Shown here in pieces: positions 7,781 to 16,140 of a DNA stretch of 64,000 nt (position 1 is its first letter; every line of letters begins with the position of its first letter). A program made the translations under genes and the position numbers. The stretch lies in contig NZ_JAICCF010000001.1 of assembly GCF_019492185.1 (NCBI RefSeq), positions 1,178,001-1,242,000 on the forward strand, in the 5' to 3' direction. The notes under the pieces are model-generated. The model did not search any database, was not told the origin of the DNA, and worked only from the letters and a program-made list of their open reading frames with translations. The stretch comes from Chitinophaga rhizophila (lineage in GTDB: Bacteria; Bacteroidota; Bacteroidia; Chitinophagales; Chitinophagaceae).

Positions 7781-8677
7781 AGGCCGTCCAGGGCTCCTCC
7801 GGTCGCCGAGCGGATCTCCTCCCAGTAACCACTCCTAGATATTCAGCACACCATTTTCAAGGAATGGATGCTCGTGAAGGCTAAAGACATAATCAGCGGC
7901 ATCATGATGCGGATGTGTCTGAACCACGCCGGTATCCCAACAGGTCAACAGCGGCTATGCTTGTGGATTGACGGCATTAAGCCTGTTGATAGAATAAATA
8001 GTAGTATCACGTTTGGTAACGGCATCATTCATCGCATGAAATGCCCATAGGGGAAGCTTAGCGGCAGACACATAGTTAGCCCCTGTATTGCGTAATGCTG
8101 TATTCCAGGCAGCCATAGGTACCACAGCTGCCAACTTCCTGACATTGGCACTGGAACTGTTCAAATAATTAAACACCCCTGCTCCACCGTAACTATGACC
8201 CGTAAGATAGATCCTGTTGGTATCCGCTTTCAGTGAGTCTCTGCCATAATTAATCATCGCGTCAATATACTCAGTAGGCCATGTATCAGTTCCTGCCCTT
8301 GACAACGGACATAAAACAATAAACGCATCAGTTCTGTTATTCCATGGAAAATTCAATTGATGCCAACCAAGTTCACGCAGCGGACCGTAAGCCCTTAACT
8401 GCCACACAGGTGCATATCCCGAATCAGGGAAAACAGGTGTTAACGAGATCTTGTTACTGCGCTCTCCTCCCCCGTGAAGGAAGATAATCAGCGGATATTT
8501 CCTCGAAGGACTTGATACGTCATGGCGGGAAGGCTTGTACTGAAGAAAAGGTACCAGATGCCCCGTAATGGCAGCAACCCTCTTGGCCACTATCTGACCA
8601 TTGAGATCACCTGATAAGCTTATAATGATAAAGAATGTGGCCAGGCATAACCCAACCAAGCGGGTAAAATTTGACAT
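7778..8677 (-). pseudogene. Alpha/beta hydrolase (esterase-like) with two in-frame TAG stops
   Basis: The first 240 codons encode a signal peptide, an oxyanion-type IIFLHGGGERS, the nucleophile elbow GHSYGG (Ser about 165) and AFHAMND with a probable catalytic Asp, as in secreted phospholipase/carboxylesterase-type hydrolases. Translation then meets TAG at 7955-7957. The same frame continues with sensible hydrolase sequence (TCWDTGVVQTHPHHDAADY, supplying the catalytic His), meets a second TAG at 7835-7837 just before EWLLGG, and ends at TAA 7778-7780. The open part alone lacks the catalytic His. TAG is used as a normal stop elsewhere in the window, so this is best read as a decaying gene. 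Confidence 0.75.
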
Positions 8678-9457
8678 GTAATATTCTGTTTTGGGGTTAT
8701 AAAATTGACTACAAATCTGACGTTAAATGAAACGCAAGATTACAATCATTGACAAGCGTAAAAAGATATAAACTAACTAATGAAATAAGGGCTAAACTAA
8801 CTGAGCTAACAACAAAAAGCTATAGGTCTAAGGATATCTTTTGCGAATCTAAAGTTAGCGATTTTTAAGGTGACATCCAAAAATATTCCGGCAGAAATCT
8901 ACCACCGCGTCAAATCATATTTATAAAATTTCTATCTTATAAATATACTACTAAGCAAATTTTTATATACCAATTCAGTTACTGCTTGTGAACTATTCCG
9001 TCGTCCCATACCTACCCAATACCAGCAATTTACAAACGGATATGGGTCAGGAAAAAATGACTAATCAGCGGACAATTTTCTCGCAAGTAGAAATAAGTTT
9101 TTAAATAAAACCAGCTAACAAGTTCTATCAAGTAACACTCCATCCGCCAAACAAGCCCTTATCCGAATTAGCAATAGCCAACCCACAACTACGTACAACA
9201 TATTTAAACCTCAAACCATCTCTTTACCTATAACCGGATATGTTCACGAAAAATAAACAGCCCGTTTTCTACTAGTAGAAATAATGAAAGCAGAACGTGA
9301 ATCAACCATATACCTACCTAATAAGACAACTGACAAACTCGAACATTTGTAACAACGGTCACACAACCGCTATGACAAACACTCTTCAATCCAGAACAAC
9401 CAGCCTGTAATGGAGCTGTTACCGCTGCTGCTCAACCCAATGGCGTTGACACTAACA
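8678..9457. other. Gene-free A+T-rich stretch with a degenerate repeated block
   Basis: I see no convincing gene. Two loosely similar blocks, 9037-9096 and 9235-9284, share CGGATATG at one end and GTAGAAATAA at the other with gaps between them. They may be relics of a duplicated regulatory region or chance similarity in A+T-rich DNA. Confidence 0.3.
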
Positions 9458-9829
9458 TTAAAACACATTCACAAACTTCGGATCATTCTTCAACCCCTGT
9501 TCCAGCTCCTCCCTGTGCGCTTCTCCCCACTTCTCCATGACAATAATAAGCGGTACCAGATCATTTCCTAACGGCGTCAACATATACTCCACCTTCGGTA
9601 CTTTCGTATTATATACCCGCTTCTCCAAAAAGCCATGCTGCACCAATTCCGCCAGCTGCTTATCTAAAACCCGGCGGTCGCCATTATGAATCTTCTTCTG
9701 CAACTCTCCCGGCCGTTGAAAGCCCTGAGAAATGTAATATATCAGCATCAGCTTCCACTTACCATTCAATAACTCTTTAAAAAAATGTAAGCCGCAATTC
9801 GTTTGTATCGATATCTTTTTTCTGTACAT
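9458..9829 (-). CDS. HxlR-family winged-helix regulator
   Basis: The product (123 residues from the chosen ATG at 9829) has the HxlR pattern: an N-terminal CGLHFFKELLNGKWKLMLIYYIS, the helix-turn-helix around QRPGELQKKIHNGDRRVLDKQL, and the wing KRVYNTKVPKVEYMLTPLG. These regulators bind DNA as dimers and often control an adjacent divergent gene. The longer frame back to 9931 adds residues with no family resemblance and overlaps the divergent promoter, so the shorter start is preferred. The EthD-like gene starts 107 bp away in the opposite direction and is its likely target. Confidence 0.85.
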   Translation of the reverse strand: MYRKKISIQTNCGLHFFKELLNGKWKLMLIYYISQGFQRPGELQKKIHNGDRRVLDKQLAELVQHGFLEKRVYNTKVPKVEYMLTPLGNDLVPLIIVMEKWGEAHREELEQGLKNDPKFVNVF

Positions 9830-9873
9830 GGCGCAAAAAATAATTAAAACAGGCATCACTGAAAATACCCGCA

Positions 9874-9881
9874 CAAATTTA
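9874..9881 (-). promoter_or_regulatory. Possible -7 box for the HxlR gene
   Basis: TAAATTTG on the minus strand matches TAnnTTTG and lies 45 bases before the chosen ATG. The expected -33 position reads GTG rather than TTG, so support is partial. Confidence 0.35.
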
Positions 9882-9888
9882 TCCGGTG

Positions 9889-9919
9889 TTGACTGGTGAA
9901 CACGTGTAAAATAGCTTTG
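9889..9919 (+). promoter_or_regulatory. Bacteroidota-type promoter for the EthD-like gene
   Basis: TTG (9889-9891), a 20-base spacer and TAGCTTTG (9912-9919) match the TTG/TAnnTTTG promoter form. The start codon follows 17 bases later. The HxlR promoter candidate sits back-to-back with it, allowing one HxlR dimer to control both. Confidence 0.5.
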
Positions 9920-9936
9920 CATACAAAACAAAGCAT

Positions 9937-10287
9937 ATGTTGAAATTCACATTTTTAATTCGCCGGATCGATGGAATGAGTCATGAACAATTTGTAGACT
10001 ATCACCGTCAGCATCATGCACCACTATTTACCTCTATCCCTGAACATCAAAGGTATGTCAAAAAATATGTGGTCTCTCACCCTGTCTCCATACCCAACTT
10101 CCCAGCACCCCCATACGATGCAATAACAGATATTTACTTCGCCTCTATGGAGGACTATACCGCCTTTTTTAAAAGTGAAAACTATCAACTAAAAGTTCAT
10201 CCTGACGAAAGCAATTTCTTTAAGCTTGATGAAGTGATAAGTATAGTCAGCGATGAAAAAGTCGTAACTGATACGCGCATGTCATAA
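9937..10287 (+). CDS. EthD-domain small protein
   Basis: This 116-residue protein has the EthD-type dimeric alpha/beta-barrel pattern: MLKFTFLIRRIDGMSHEQFVDYH, then HAPLF, with later aromatic residues in the second half (DIYFASMEDYTAFF). EthD-like proteins include small oxidoreductase or decarboxylase partners; the exact reaction cannot be told from sequence. It is divergent from the HxlR regulator, a common arrangement for inducible stress or detoxification genes. Confidence 0.75.
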   Translation: MLKFTFLIRRIDGMSHEQFVDYHRQHHAPLFTSIPEHQRYVKKYVVSHPVSIPNFPAPPYDAITDIYFASMEDYTAFFKSENYQLKVHPDESNFFKLDEVISIVSDEKVVTDTRMS

Positions 10288-10311
10288 TTTGAGAAATTGA
10301 TGAAACACAGC

Positions 10312-10346
10312 GAACTGTATCCTAAACGCGATACAGTTCCTGTTTA
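10312..10346 (+). terminator. Terminator after the EthD-like gene
   Basis: A perfect 10-bp stem GAACTGTATC/GATACAGTTC (10312-10321/10330-10339) with an 8-base loop is followed by CTGTTTAG, 25 bases after the EthD stop. Confidence 0.55.
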
Positions 10347-10459
10347 GTTGAATACCTGGCAAATAACACCTTCGCTATAATATCATTATCTTATACCTTC
10401 CCCCTTTCACCCGCGGCTAACATCCGCTTTCATAATACACATGAAATGTTTCAACGGGA

Positions 10460-10867
10460 TCAGCAAGTATCCTCCCTCCGCTCAAAACAAAACTCAGGTA
10501 AGATAATCGAGATTTCTTCCTTCTCATGTTGCCCCTTCCAGAATAATATCAAATTCACACTGGCTGTCTTTAACCTGTAATCGCCGAAATTATTCCTTAT
10601 GTTTTTGATAAATCTACCCGACGGCTCTAACATCAATACCCCCTGCTTATTCAGACATTCCATTCCCTCCACACATAATTCATCCCCACTCATCATCTCC
10701 ATAATCGCCTGCTGATTCTCCTTGAAATGCCCTAAGTTGACTTCTTTATAGACAAGGTGGATAGATATCTCCCCTGGTGCTGCATATTCCCTTACATCTT
10801 CTTCTATAGAACCATATTCCATAATAACCCTATCGAAGAGTGCCCTTGATAAAAGGTACAAAATCAT
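10460..10867 (-). CDS. Hypothetical protein, 135 aa
   Basis: No family recognised. The protein is acidic, with no signal peptide or membrane segment; an alternative start is the internal Met 16 (MEYGSIEEDVREY). It reads as a soluble, possibly two-sheet domain. Codon use looks like the neighbouring genes. Nothing in the context gives it a function. Confidence 0.5.
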   Translation of the reverse strand: MILYLLSRALFDRVIMEYGSIEEDVREYAAPGEISIHLVYKEVNLGHFKENQQAIMEMMSGDELCVEGMECLNKQGVLMLEPSGRFIKNIRNNFGDYRLKTASVNLILFWKGQHEKEEISIILPEFCFERREDTC

Positions 10868-11202
10868 TCACCGATCCTCTATGGAAAATGTCTCCTGCCC
10901 CTCACTTTGTTAGTATAGCCCTTACCAGATGCCGGCCAACAGCAGCGGGCGAGTACACTCATAGCAGACACAGCATTAATAGTATCTGAATGCTGGCTGG
11001 CCAAATTGATGCCTTTCGGGGAAATTAGCCTGAGAAGGGCTTAAACGTCATTTCAACGTATTGTTAATACGTCACTAAAAGGGCACCTCAATATCGGGGG
11101 GATATTGAAGTGCCCTTTTAGTGACCTTCAGGTGAGGTTATAATATGAAGACTTAGTCAAAAACAGACCGATCTATAAACAATGCTTATACCGGGATCCG
11201 GC
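10868..11202. other. Gene-free spacer holding a long hairpin
   Basis: No ORF worth calling. The notable content is the 55-base hairpin at 11071-11125, described separately. It lies 77 bases beyond the stop codon of the permease gene. Confidence 0.5.
11071..11125. repeat. Long hairpin element, copy 1 (downstream of FtsX permease)
   Basis: Two 25-base arms (11071-11095 and 11101-11125) pair at 24 of 25 positions around a GGGGG loop. A second copy of the element lies at 60072-60136. Between copies, arm positions 6 and 8 differ together with their partners (T-A to C-G, A-T to G-C), and the one C-A mismatch here is a C-G pair there. Both copies sit just beyond an FtsX/MacB-type permease gene on the minus strand. 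It may be a terminator, an RNA-processing element or a REP-like repeat. Confidence 0.75.
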
Positions 11203-13623
11203 TTACTCTGCCTTCAATGACTTTACAGGATTCATCAGTGCAGCCCTGACGCTCTGGAAGCTGACTGTAAGCAAGGCAATCAGCAGTGTGATCGCACCCA
11301 CTATCAGGAATACCATCCAGTTGATCTCTATACGGTAAGGATACTTATCCAGCCATTGCTGCATGGCAAACCAGGCAATAGGTATGGCTATGAACAGGGC
11401 AATCAGTACCATCTTCACAAACTCCCGCGTGATAATCAGTAATATATTCATTACGCTGGCTCCTAATAGCTTACGGATACCAATTTCTTTGGTCCGTTGT
11501 TCGATGATCATGATCGCAATTGCAAACAGCCCCATACAGGATAACAGGATGGCAATACCGGACGCAATACTGAAGATCTGCGAAAACGACTGTTCATCCC
11601 GGTACCAGGCGTCTACATTCTCATCCAGGAATGAACCCAGGAAAGGTGACTGAGGGGCTACTGCTGTCCAGACACGTTCTAATTTATCCATCGCGCCTGT
11701 TAAATGATCAGGGGCAACTCTTACAAAAATGTAAGCGATAGGTTCGCTATGACTGATATGCATCGTAATAGGCTTTGCCGAACCAGCCGCAGAATACAGG
11801 TTGAAGTCCGGTATGAGTCCGATAATTTCAAAGCCGGGCTCATGCTGTTCAGGTTGGAAAACTTTCCCTACTGGATCCTTCTCCCCCAGCATCCTTGCCA
11901 TGCTCTCCGTGATGATAACCCGACGCACTGAATCGCCGGGATATGCAGGATCAAATTCACGACCGGCAAGCAATTTTATATCTAATGTTTTCAGATAATC
12001 ATAATCAATCAACAGCCAGTCGCTGGACACTTCCCTGTCCTTATAAGTAAACCCAAGGATGGATCTGCTGCTTATCCTATCTTTACCCTGGCCAAGATTA
12101 ACACCTGTGCCGGTAACGGATAACACATCCGGATCGCGTAACAATACATTACGCATACGCTCCAGTGCCATTCGTCCATTCACATGACGCCCCACCGGTA
12201 TACTGATTACTTCTTCTTTGTTAAATCCGACTGGTCTCTGGCGCAGGTAACTTACCTGCTGCACAGCAATCACGGTACAGCAGATCAGCAATGCTGACAT
12301 GGCAAACTGACCTACAATCATGGAATTACGTAGCACGCCAGGACGTTTCATAGATACCTTTCCTTTCAATACCTCTACTGTATTAAACCTGGCCATTCTC
12401 AAAGCAGGATAACCGCCCGCTATTAAGGTAACCAGTACAAACACAGCACCGATCATACCCAGTACGCCTGGTTGCAGAAGAGCGCCCGGATGCAGCCTGG
12501 CCTGGAACATTCCGTTAAAAGAAGGCATCAGCAGGTATGCCAGTATTGCTCCGGCAATTACTCCAGTCAGGCATATAACAGTTGCCTCGCCCCATATTTG
12601 TAGAAAAAGCTGTGAACGCAGCGCTCCTAGTGATTTGCGGATTCCAACTTCCTTGGCCCTGGTAAAAGACCTGGCGATACTTAGGTTGATGAAGTTGATA
12701 CAGGCAATCAACAGGATAAATAAAGCAATCCCCAACAAGGCAAAAACCAGTGCTATAGGTGCTCCTTTCCCTCCGGATAAGCTGGTATCAAAATGCACTT
12801 TCTCCAGCTGAATCAGCCTTAAAGCAAACAAGTCGCCCCGTTCATCCCGCCTGGCACCTTTCTTTTTCAGACGTTCCTGTTCTCCTGGAAAATACTTTAC
12901 TGCAAATGGTTTCAGACGTGTTTCCAAAGCAGACGCATCTACGCCAGCGCCCAGCTTTACGAAAGATGTCAGCATGTAAGCATCCCACTTATCTTTCGCT
13001 GTAGGATAAGCGGCCAGGTTCTCTATCCGGGCAAGCGCGTCATATTGAACGGAAGAATTATCCAGACAATCTTCCAGCACACCCGTCACCTGGTATGTTT
13101 TCTTATTTTCTTCACTGCCTACCTGTATTTGTTTCCCAATTGGATCTTCTTCTCCAAACACTGTCTCGGCCATATCCCGGCTGATAACCATACTGCTCAT
13201 TTCATTCAACACTGTAGCCCGGTTGCCTTTCAGCAAGGGAAATGAAAATACCTGCAGGAAGTCAGGATCTGTAAGTGTGATCAGCTTATCGAAATATTTC
13301 CCTTTATATTCTACCAGATTTTTTCCACTTACTACTCTGGCAGCAGCCTCCACCTCCGGATACTCAGCTTTCACTGCCGGAACAAGGGGCAATGGCATAC
13401 CTGTGTTACGCTCTGCCTTTTCCGGTTCGTTAGCAAACAGGTAAGTTTGGAAAATACGATCGCCATCCTTATGAAAGCCGTCATAAGTTAGCTGACGATA
13501 TACGATCAGGAATATAAAAATGCATATACAAAATCCTATGGAAAGACCGGTAACATTAATAAAGGTATAACCCTTGCTTCTCCAGATATTACGGAAAGCG
13601 ATCCTGAAATAGTTTTTAAGCAT
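11203..13623 (-). CDS. FtsX/MacB-type ABC transporter permease, 806 aa
   Basis: The layout is that of large Bacteroidota permeases. It starts MLKNYFRIAFRNIWRSKGYT with a first membrane helix, then a MacB-like periplasmic domain (about 40-245), three FtsX helices (290-405, with ARSFTRAKEVGIRKSLGA), a second periplasmic domain (430-640) and a second FtsX block (680-795, QRTKEIGIRKLLGAS). It ends VRAALMNPVKSLKAE. Such proteins work with a separate MacB/LolD-like ATPase in lipoprotein or peptide export or mechanotransmission. No ATPase gene is adjacent. It shares family and C-terminal signature with the permease at 37471-39873 and the decayed one at 60260-60745. Confidence 0.88.
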   Translation of the reverse strand: MLKNYFRIAFRNIWRSKGYTFINVTGLSIGFCICIFIFLIVYRQLTYDGFHKDGDRIFQTYLFANEPEKAERNTGMPLPLVPAVKAEYPEVEAAARVVSGKNLVEYKGKYFDKLITLTDPDFLQVFSFPLLKGNRATVLNEMSSMVISRDMAETVFGEEDPIGKQIQVGSEENKKTYQVTGVLEDCLDNSSVQYDALARIENLAAYPTAKDKWDAYMLTSFVKLGAGVDASALETRLKPFAVKYFPGEQERLKKKGARRDERGDLFALRLIQLEKVHFDTSLSGGKGAPIALVFALLGIALFILLIACINFINLSIARSFTRAKEVGIRKSLGALRSQLFLQIWGEATVICLTGVIAGAILAYLLMPSFNGMFQARLHPGALLQPGVLGMIGAVFVLVTLIAGGYPALRMARFNTVEVLKGKVSMKRPGVLRNSMIVGQFAMSALLICCTVIAVQQVSYLRQRPVGFNKEEVISIPVGRHVNGRMALERMRNVLLRDPDVLSVTGTGVNLGQGKDRISSRSILGFTYKDREVSSDWLLIDYDYLKTLDIKLLAGREFDPAYPGDSVRRVIITESMARMLGEKDPVGKVFQPEQHEPGFEIIGLIPDFNLYSAAGSAKPITMHISHSEPIAYIFVRVAPDHLTGAMDKLERVWTAVAPQSPFLGSFLDENVDAWYRDEQSFSQIFSIASGIAILLSCMGLFAIAIMIIEQRTKEIGIRKLLGASVMNILLIITREFVKMVLIALFIAIPIAWFAMQQWLDKYPYRIEINWMVFLIVGAITLLIALLTVSFQSVRAALMNPVKSLKAE

Positions 13624-14061
13624 GTGGCAATGTTTGAGATGGAAAGCGGTTGATCTTTCATTTACAATAAAGCAGCCAAACCGTCAAATCCAGTACCAGC
13701 AAGCATTGAGCAGATATACACCAGATAATTTTGTCCGGATATGGATGACAAATGTCCGCTTCCGGACATATTTCCTACTATTCCTGCCTGCCGATCAGAC
13801 CGGGAAATTACTTACGAAATACGGAATAATTCATTCAATGAGTGTAACCGACGAGTTTTTTTATGGCATTTTACCGGTGATGACCAATGAGAAGACATTC
13901 ACCTATTGAGAATATGCTGATAAAGGTAACAGGAAAACTTATTGAAAAGTATCACAATGGCGCATGTACGATAGTAGCTATGAACCGTATTAGTTATTAC
14001 CTGGTGTCTGAATGCAGGAGACTATGGTAATGGGAAACATGGTCTCCTGCATTTTACACTA
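13624..14061. other. Gene-free stretch with one hairpin
   Basis: The region separates the permease start from the 3' end of the LytTR gene. The only structure seen is a hairpin at 14013-14051: a 10-bp perfect stem TGCAGGAGAC/GTCTCCTGCA, extended by four weaker pairs and followed by ATTTTA on the plus strand. No credible ORF. Confidence 0.45.
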
Positions 14062-14382
14062 TCACCTCGCAAGCAATTGTACTAATTCCCGGACGGGCAT
14101 TGTAAAGGGCAAGATATGAGAGCCGATAGTCACTGTACGCTGCTTTTTATGGATACCGGTAATGCAGCTGACATTTACAAGGAATGACTGACTGATTCGG
14201 ATAAAGCCATTATCTTCCACTTCTCTTTCTACTTTAGACAGAGACTTAATAAGCACAAACGTATTACCATTCATCAGATGGATATGACTGTAGCAATTGT
14301 CTGATTTGAAGAACAGAATAGAAGAATAATCAACAACGTGAATAACGTCGCGGTGCGGGATCAAGAACTTATTTACTGGCAT
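14062..14382 (-). CDS. Stand-alone LytTR DNA-binding protein
   Basis: The 106-residue protein is essentially one LytTR domain: IPHRDVIHVVDYSSILFFKSDNCYSHIHL, then LIKSLSKVEREVEDNGFIRISQSFLVNVSCI with the family's typical RxHxSxLVN-like segment, ending IPFTMPVRELVQLL-like. No receiver domain precedes it, so it is a single-domain regulator rather than a full response regulator. The partner kinase, if any, is not in the window. Targets unknown; the flanking permease or the thioredoxin-like lipoprotein are candidates by position only. Confidence 0.8.
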   Translation of the reverse strand: MPVNKFLIPHRDVIHVVDYSSILFFKSDNCYSHIHLMNGNTFVLIKSLSKVEREVEDNGFIRISQSFLVNVSCITGIHKKQRTVTIGSHILPFTMPVRELVQLLAR

Positions 14383-14537
14383 AATAAGGTTGTCGGGCTA
14401 AGGGTTTCTGATTACAGGTATGCTATTCCTGATATCTCTTCATCAGGATCGTGTATTACTAAAATATAGTATTTAGCAATAAACATCTGTATTATTTCTT
14501 AGCCATTTTAGCTTTTAACTTCCAGCTGGCTGCTTAT

Positions 14538-15581
14538 TTATATAACCTGACCATTTAGTACTACAATCCTCATTGGCACTTTGGAAGAAATGGTGTGTAC
14601 ATATATCTCCCGTGAAAACCGTCCCAGCTGTTCCGCATGAAGAATCCCTCTGATATATCCGGTTTCTCCTGGCTTTACCGGCTGATCCGGCCATTTAAGT
14701 TCTATACAGGGACAGGAATGTTCCGCTTTGGTGATGACAACATCCTTCTTACCTGTATTCAGAAACTTAAAAGCGAAAGTATAATTAGCACCTTGATTAA
14801 TGATGCCGCATTCATGTTTAGTCTCAACAAATGTGTAACTAACACTATCACTCCCGGTTTCTGGTAGCTCGTTCTGATTTTCGGAGAATGCGATATTATC
14901 AATAAGGTTATCATAAATAACTTCATCAGAGGGCGTGAATTGCGGTTTCTGGAGCTGCCTGATCCAGGCATTACTTTCTTTAGTCCCTACAGCTGATAGT
15001 TGATTGGCTAGATAGATATTGTAGGGGTAAACAGCTATTTCTGAAGATGCCTTTACCAGTTGGTACGCTGAGTCATGATGCCCTTCTTTCATCATCAGAT
15101 ATGCTTTCATATTTAATGATACAAGCTTTTTATAATCCAGGGTAGTAATAGGCAGGCGGAACATCTCACGGAAAGTATATTCACTGATGCCTATTTTGCT
15201 TAAGTCATCTATAAGAAAATTTTTATTATTGGGAAACCCGAATGCCAGCAGATTCGCATCCTTATCAAAGAAGTAAGGAAAGGGAAAGGATGGGCATTTA
15301 ACAATCTGCGCAATGTCAGTCATAGCAGTATCTGTAATATTAGCCTTATAGCAGATGTAATCCTGATTCAGTATTTTCTTAGTCTCATTTATGGAATCTA
15401 ACTTTTTTGCAAAGGCGTTACAGATACCGCATGATGTATCTGTAATCAGCACAAACACCTTTTTATTTTCTTTACGTGCCTGTTCAAAAACATCCTCGAT
15501 CCGGCCGGATGCATACTGTATAGGTTGTTGCCGGCAAGAAAAAATAATCGTGAAGATCAGGCAGATCAATATGTATCTCAT
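14538..15581 (-). CDS. Thioredoxin-like lipoprotein with DUF1573 domain
   Basis: The 347-residue product has a lipoprotein signal (IIFSC, Cys 16). An N-terminal thioredoxin-like part follows, with VFVLITDTSCGICNAF (redox-type CxxC at 51/54). A helical middle comes next, then a C-terminal DUF1573/ASH-like beta domain (ECGIINQGANYTFAFKFLNTGKKDVVITKAEHSCPCIEL). Domains of this type are common in exported Bacteroidota proteins; a redox or thiol-holding role at the envelope is likely but the substrate is unknown. The gene lies 59 bp downstream of the CBM1-like peptide gene on the same strand and may be co-transcribed. Length is ordinary. Confidence 0.75.
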   Translation of the reverse strand: MRYILICLIFTIIFSCRQQPIQYASGRIEDVFEQARKENKKVFVLITDTSCGICNAFAKKLDSINETKKILNQDYICYKANITDTAMTDIAQIVKCPSFPFPYFFDKDANLLAFGFPNNKNFLIDDLSKIGISEYTFREMFRLPITTLDYKKLVSLNMKAYLMMKEGHHDSAYQLVKASSEIAVYPYNIYLANQLSAVGTKESNAWIRQLQKPQFTPSDEVIYDNLIDNIAFSENQNELPETGSDSVSYTFVETKHECGIINQGANYTFAFKFLNTGKKDVVITKAEHSCPCIELKWPDQPVKPGETGYIRGILHAEQLGRFSREIYVHTISSKVPMRIVVLNGQVI

Positions 15582-15640
15582 TATTGGAAATCTTTTAGAA
15601 TGAAAGAAAGGCAGCCATGATAGATGACTGCCTTATACGG

Positions 15641-15838
15641 TTACTTTTTCAATCGTGCAACCGGCTGACACTGCCAGTAAACATCATGTATTTTTACACA
15701 TCTGTAGCCGGATGTACAAATAGTACCACCAGTCCAGTTGATACCACCACATTGCTGCCAGGGTGCAACGGGGTTCTGTGCAGTAACGCTGAGTAAAAAG
15801 AAAAAGGAACACGTTGCGGAAATGAGTAATGCTTTCAT
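15641..15838 (-). CDS. Secreted 65-aa peptide with fungal-type CBM1 cellulose-binding module
   Basis: A signal peptide (to about residue 20, TAQ) precedes a single module of about 36 residues. The four cysteines at 30, 41, 47 and 57 have exactly the spacing of CBM1 (C8, C19, C25, C35 of the Trichoderma Cel7A module). The QCGG start, TSGYRC and the final QCQP also match. Of the three flat aromatic positions, Trp 27 replaces Tyr 5, Tyr 54 matches Tyr 32, the third is Val 53 with Trp 55 beside it. The protein ends in RLKK. CBM1 binds crystalline cellulose or chitin and is found almost only in fungi and oomycetes, attached to catalytic domains; here it stands alone. It could instead be an unrelated cystine-knot peptide. 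Confidence 0.7.
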   Translation of the reverse strand: MKALLISATCSFFFLLSVTAQNPVAPWQQCGGINWTGGTICTSGYRCVKIHDVYWQCQPVARLKK

Positions 15839-16140
15839 AGTGTTTTGTTAGGATTAAGATTAACGAACTATCATTTAAATCTACACAAAGAAATCAAAGC
15901 TGGTAGTAGCTGGTACTGAGTATTAAGAATATGGCGGAAAAGCTCCTGAATATTGCTACTTTTCCGTTGAATTGGGATGTATATGTTTGTTCAAGCAGTT
16001 ACATTTAATTCCCGTCCGGTACTCAATACAGCTATTTTATAAATACAGAAGCCTGCATGTATATATGCAGGCTTCTGTATTTATAAAATATACGGATATC
16101 ATTCTCAAATACTGTATCATCCATGATACCATTCTTCATA
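15839..16140. other. Intergenic region with a perfect 26-bp hairpin
   Basis: No ORF supported. Contains the hairpin at 16033-16090 and the upstream region of the CBM1-like gene, where I do not see a clear TAnnTTTG box. Confidence 0.45.
16033..16090. terminator. Perfect hairpin, probable bidirectional terminator
   Basis: Arms of 26 bases (16033-16058 and 16065-16090) pair perfectly around a 6-base loop. The outer ends are A+T-rich (TATTTTATAAATA), giving U-runs on both strands; the inner part (CAGAAGCCTGCAT) is G+C-rich. It lies 50 bases beyond the stop codon of the beta-helix lipoprotein gene. Confidence 0.65.

Noticed and set aside
7955..7957. Possibility that TAG is recoded here, hinted at by a loop-like CTA in the second tRNA-like sequence
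   Set aside because: The nucleosidase and poxB genes end in TAG at natural positions, the tRNA-like sequence lacks U33, and its fold is ambiguous, so decay is the simpler reading.
1..8677. Prophage
   Set aside because: A RusA-like gene alone, without integrase, terminase, capsid or tail genes, is not enough.
8678..9457. Possible CRISPR or tandem repeat array
   Set aside because: Only two loosely similar blocks, not equally spaced repeats with spacers; no cas gene in the window.
13622..13909. 95-codon plus-strand ORF
   Set aside because: No motif and no ribosome-binding or promoter support in a gap between minus-strand genes.
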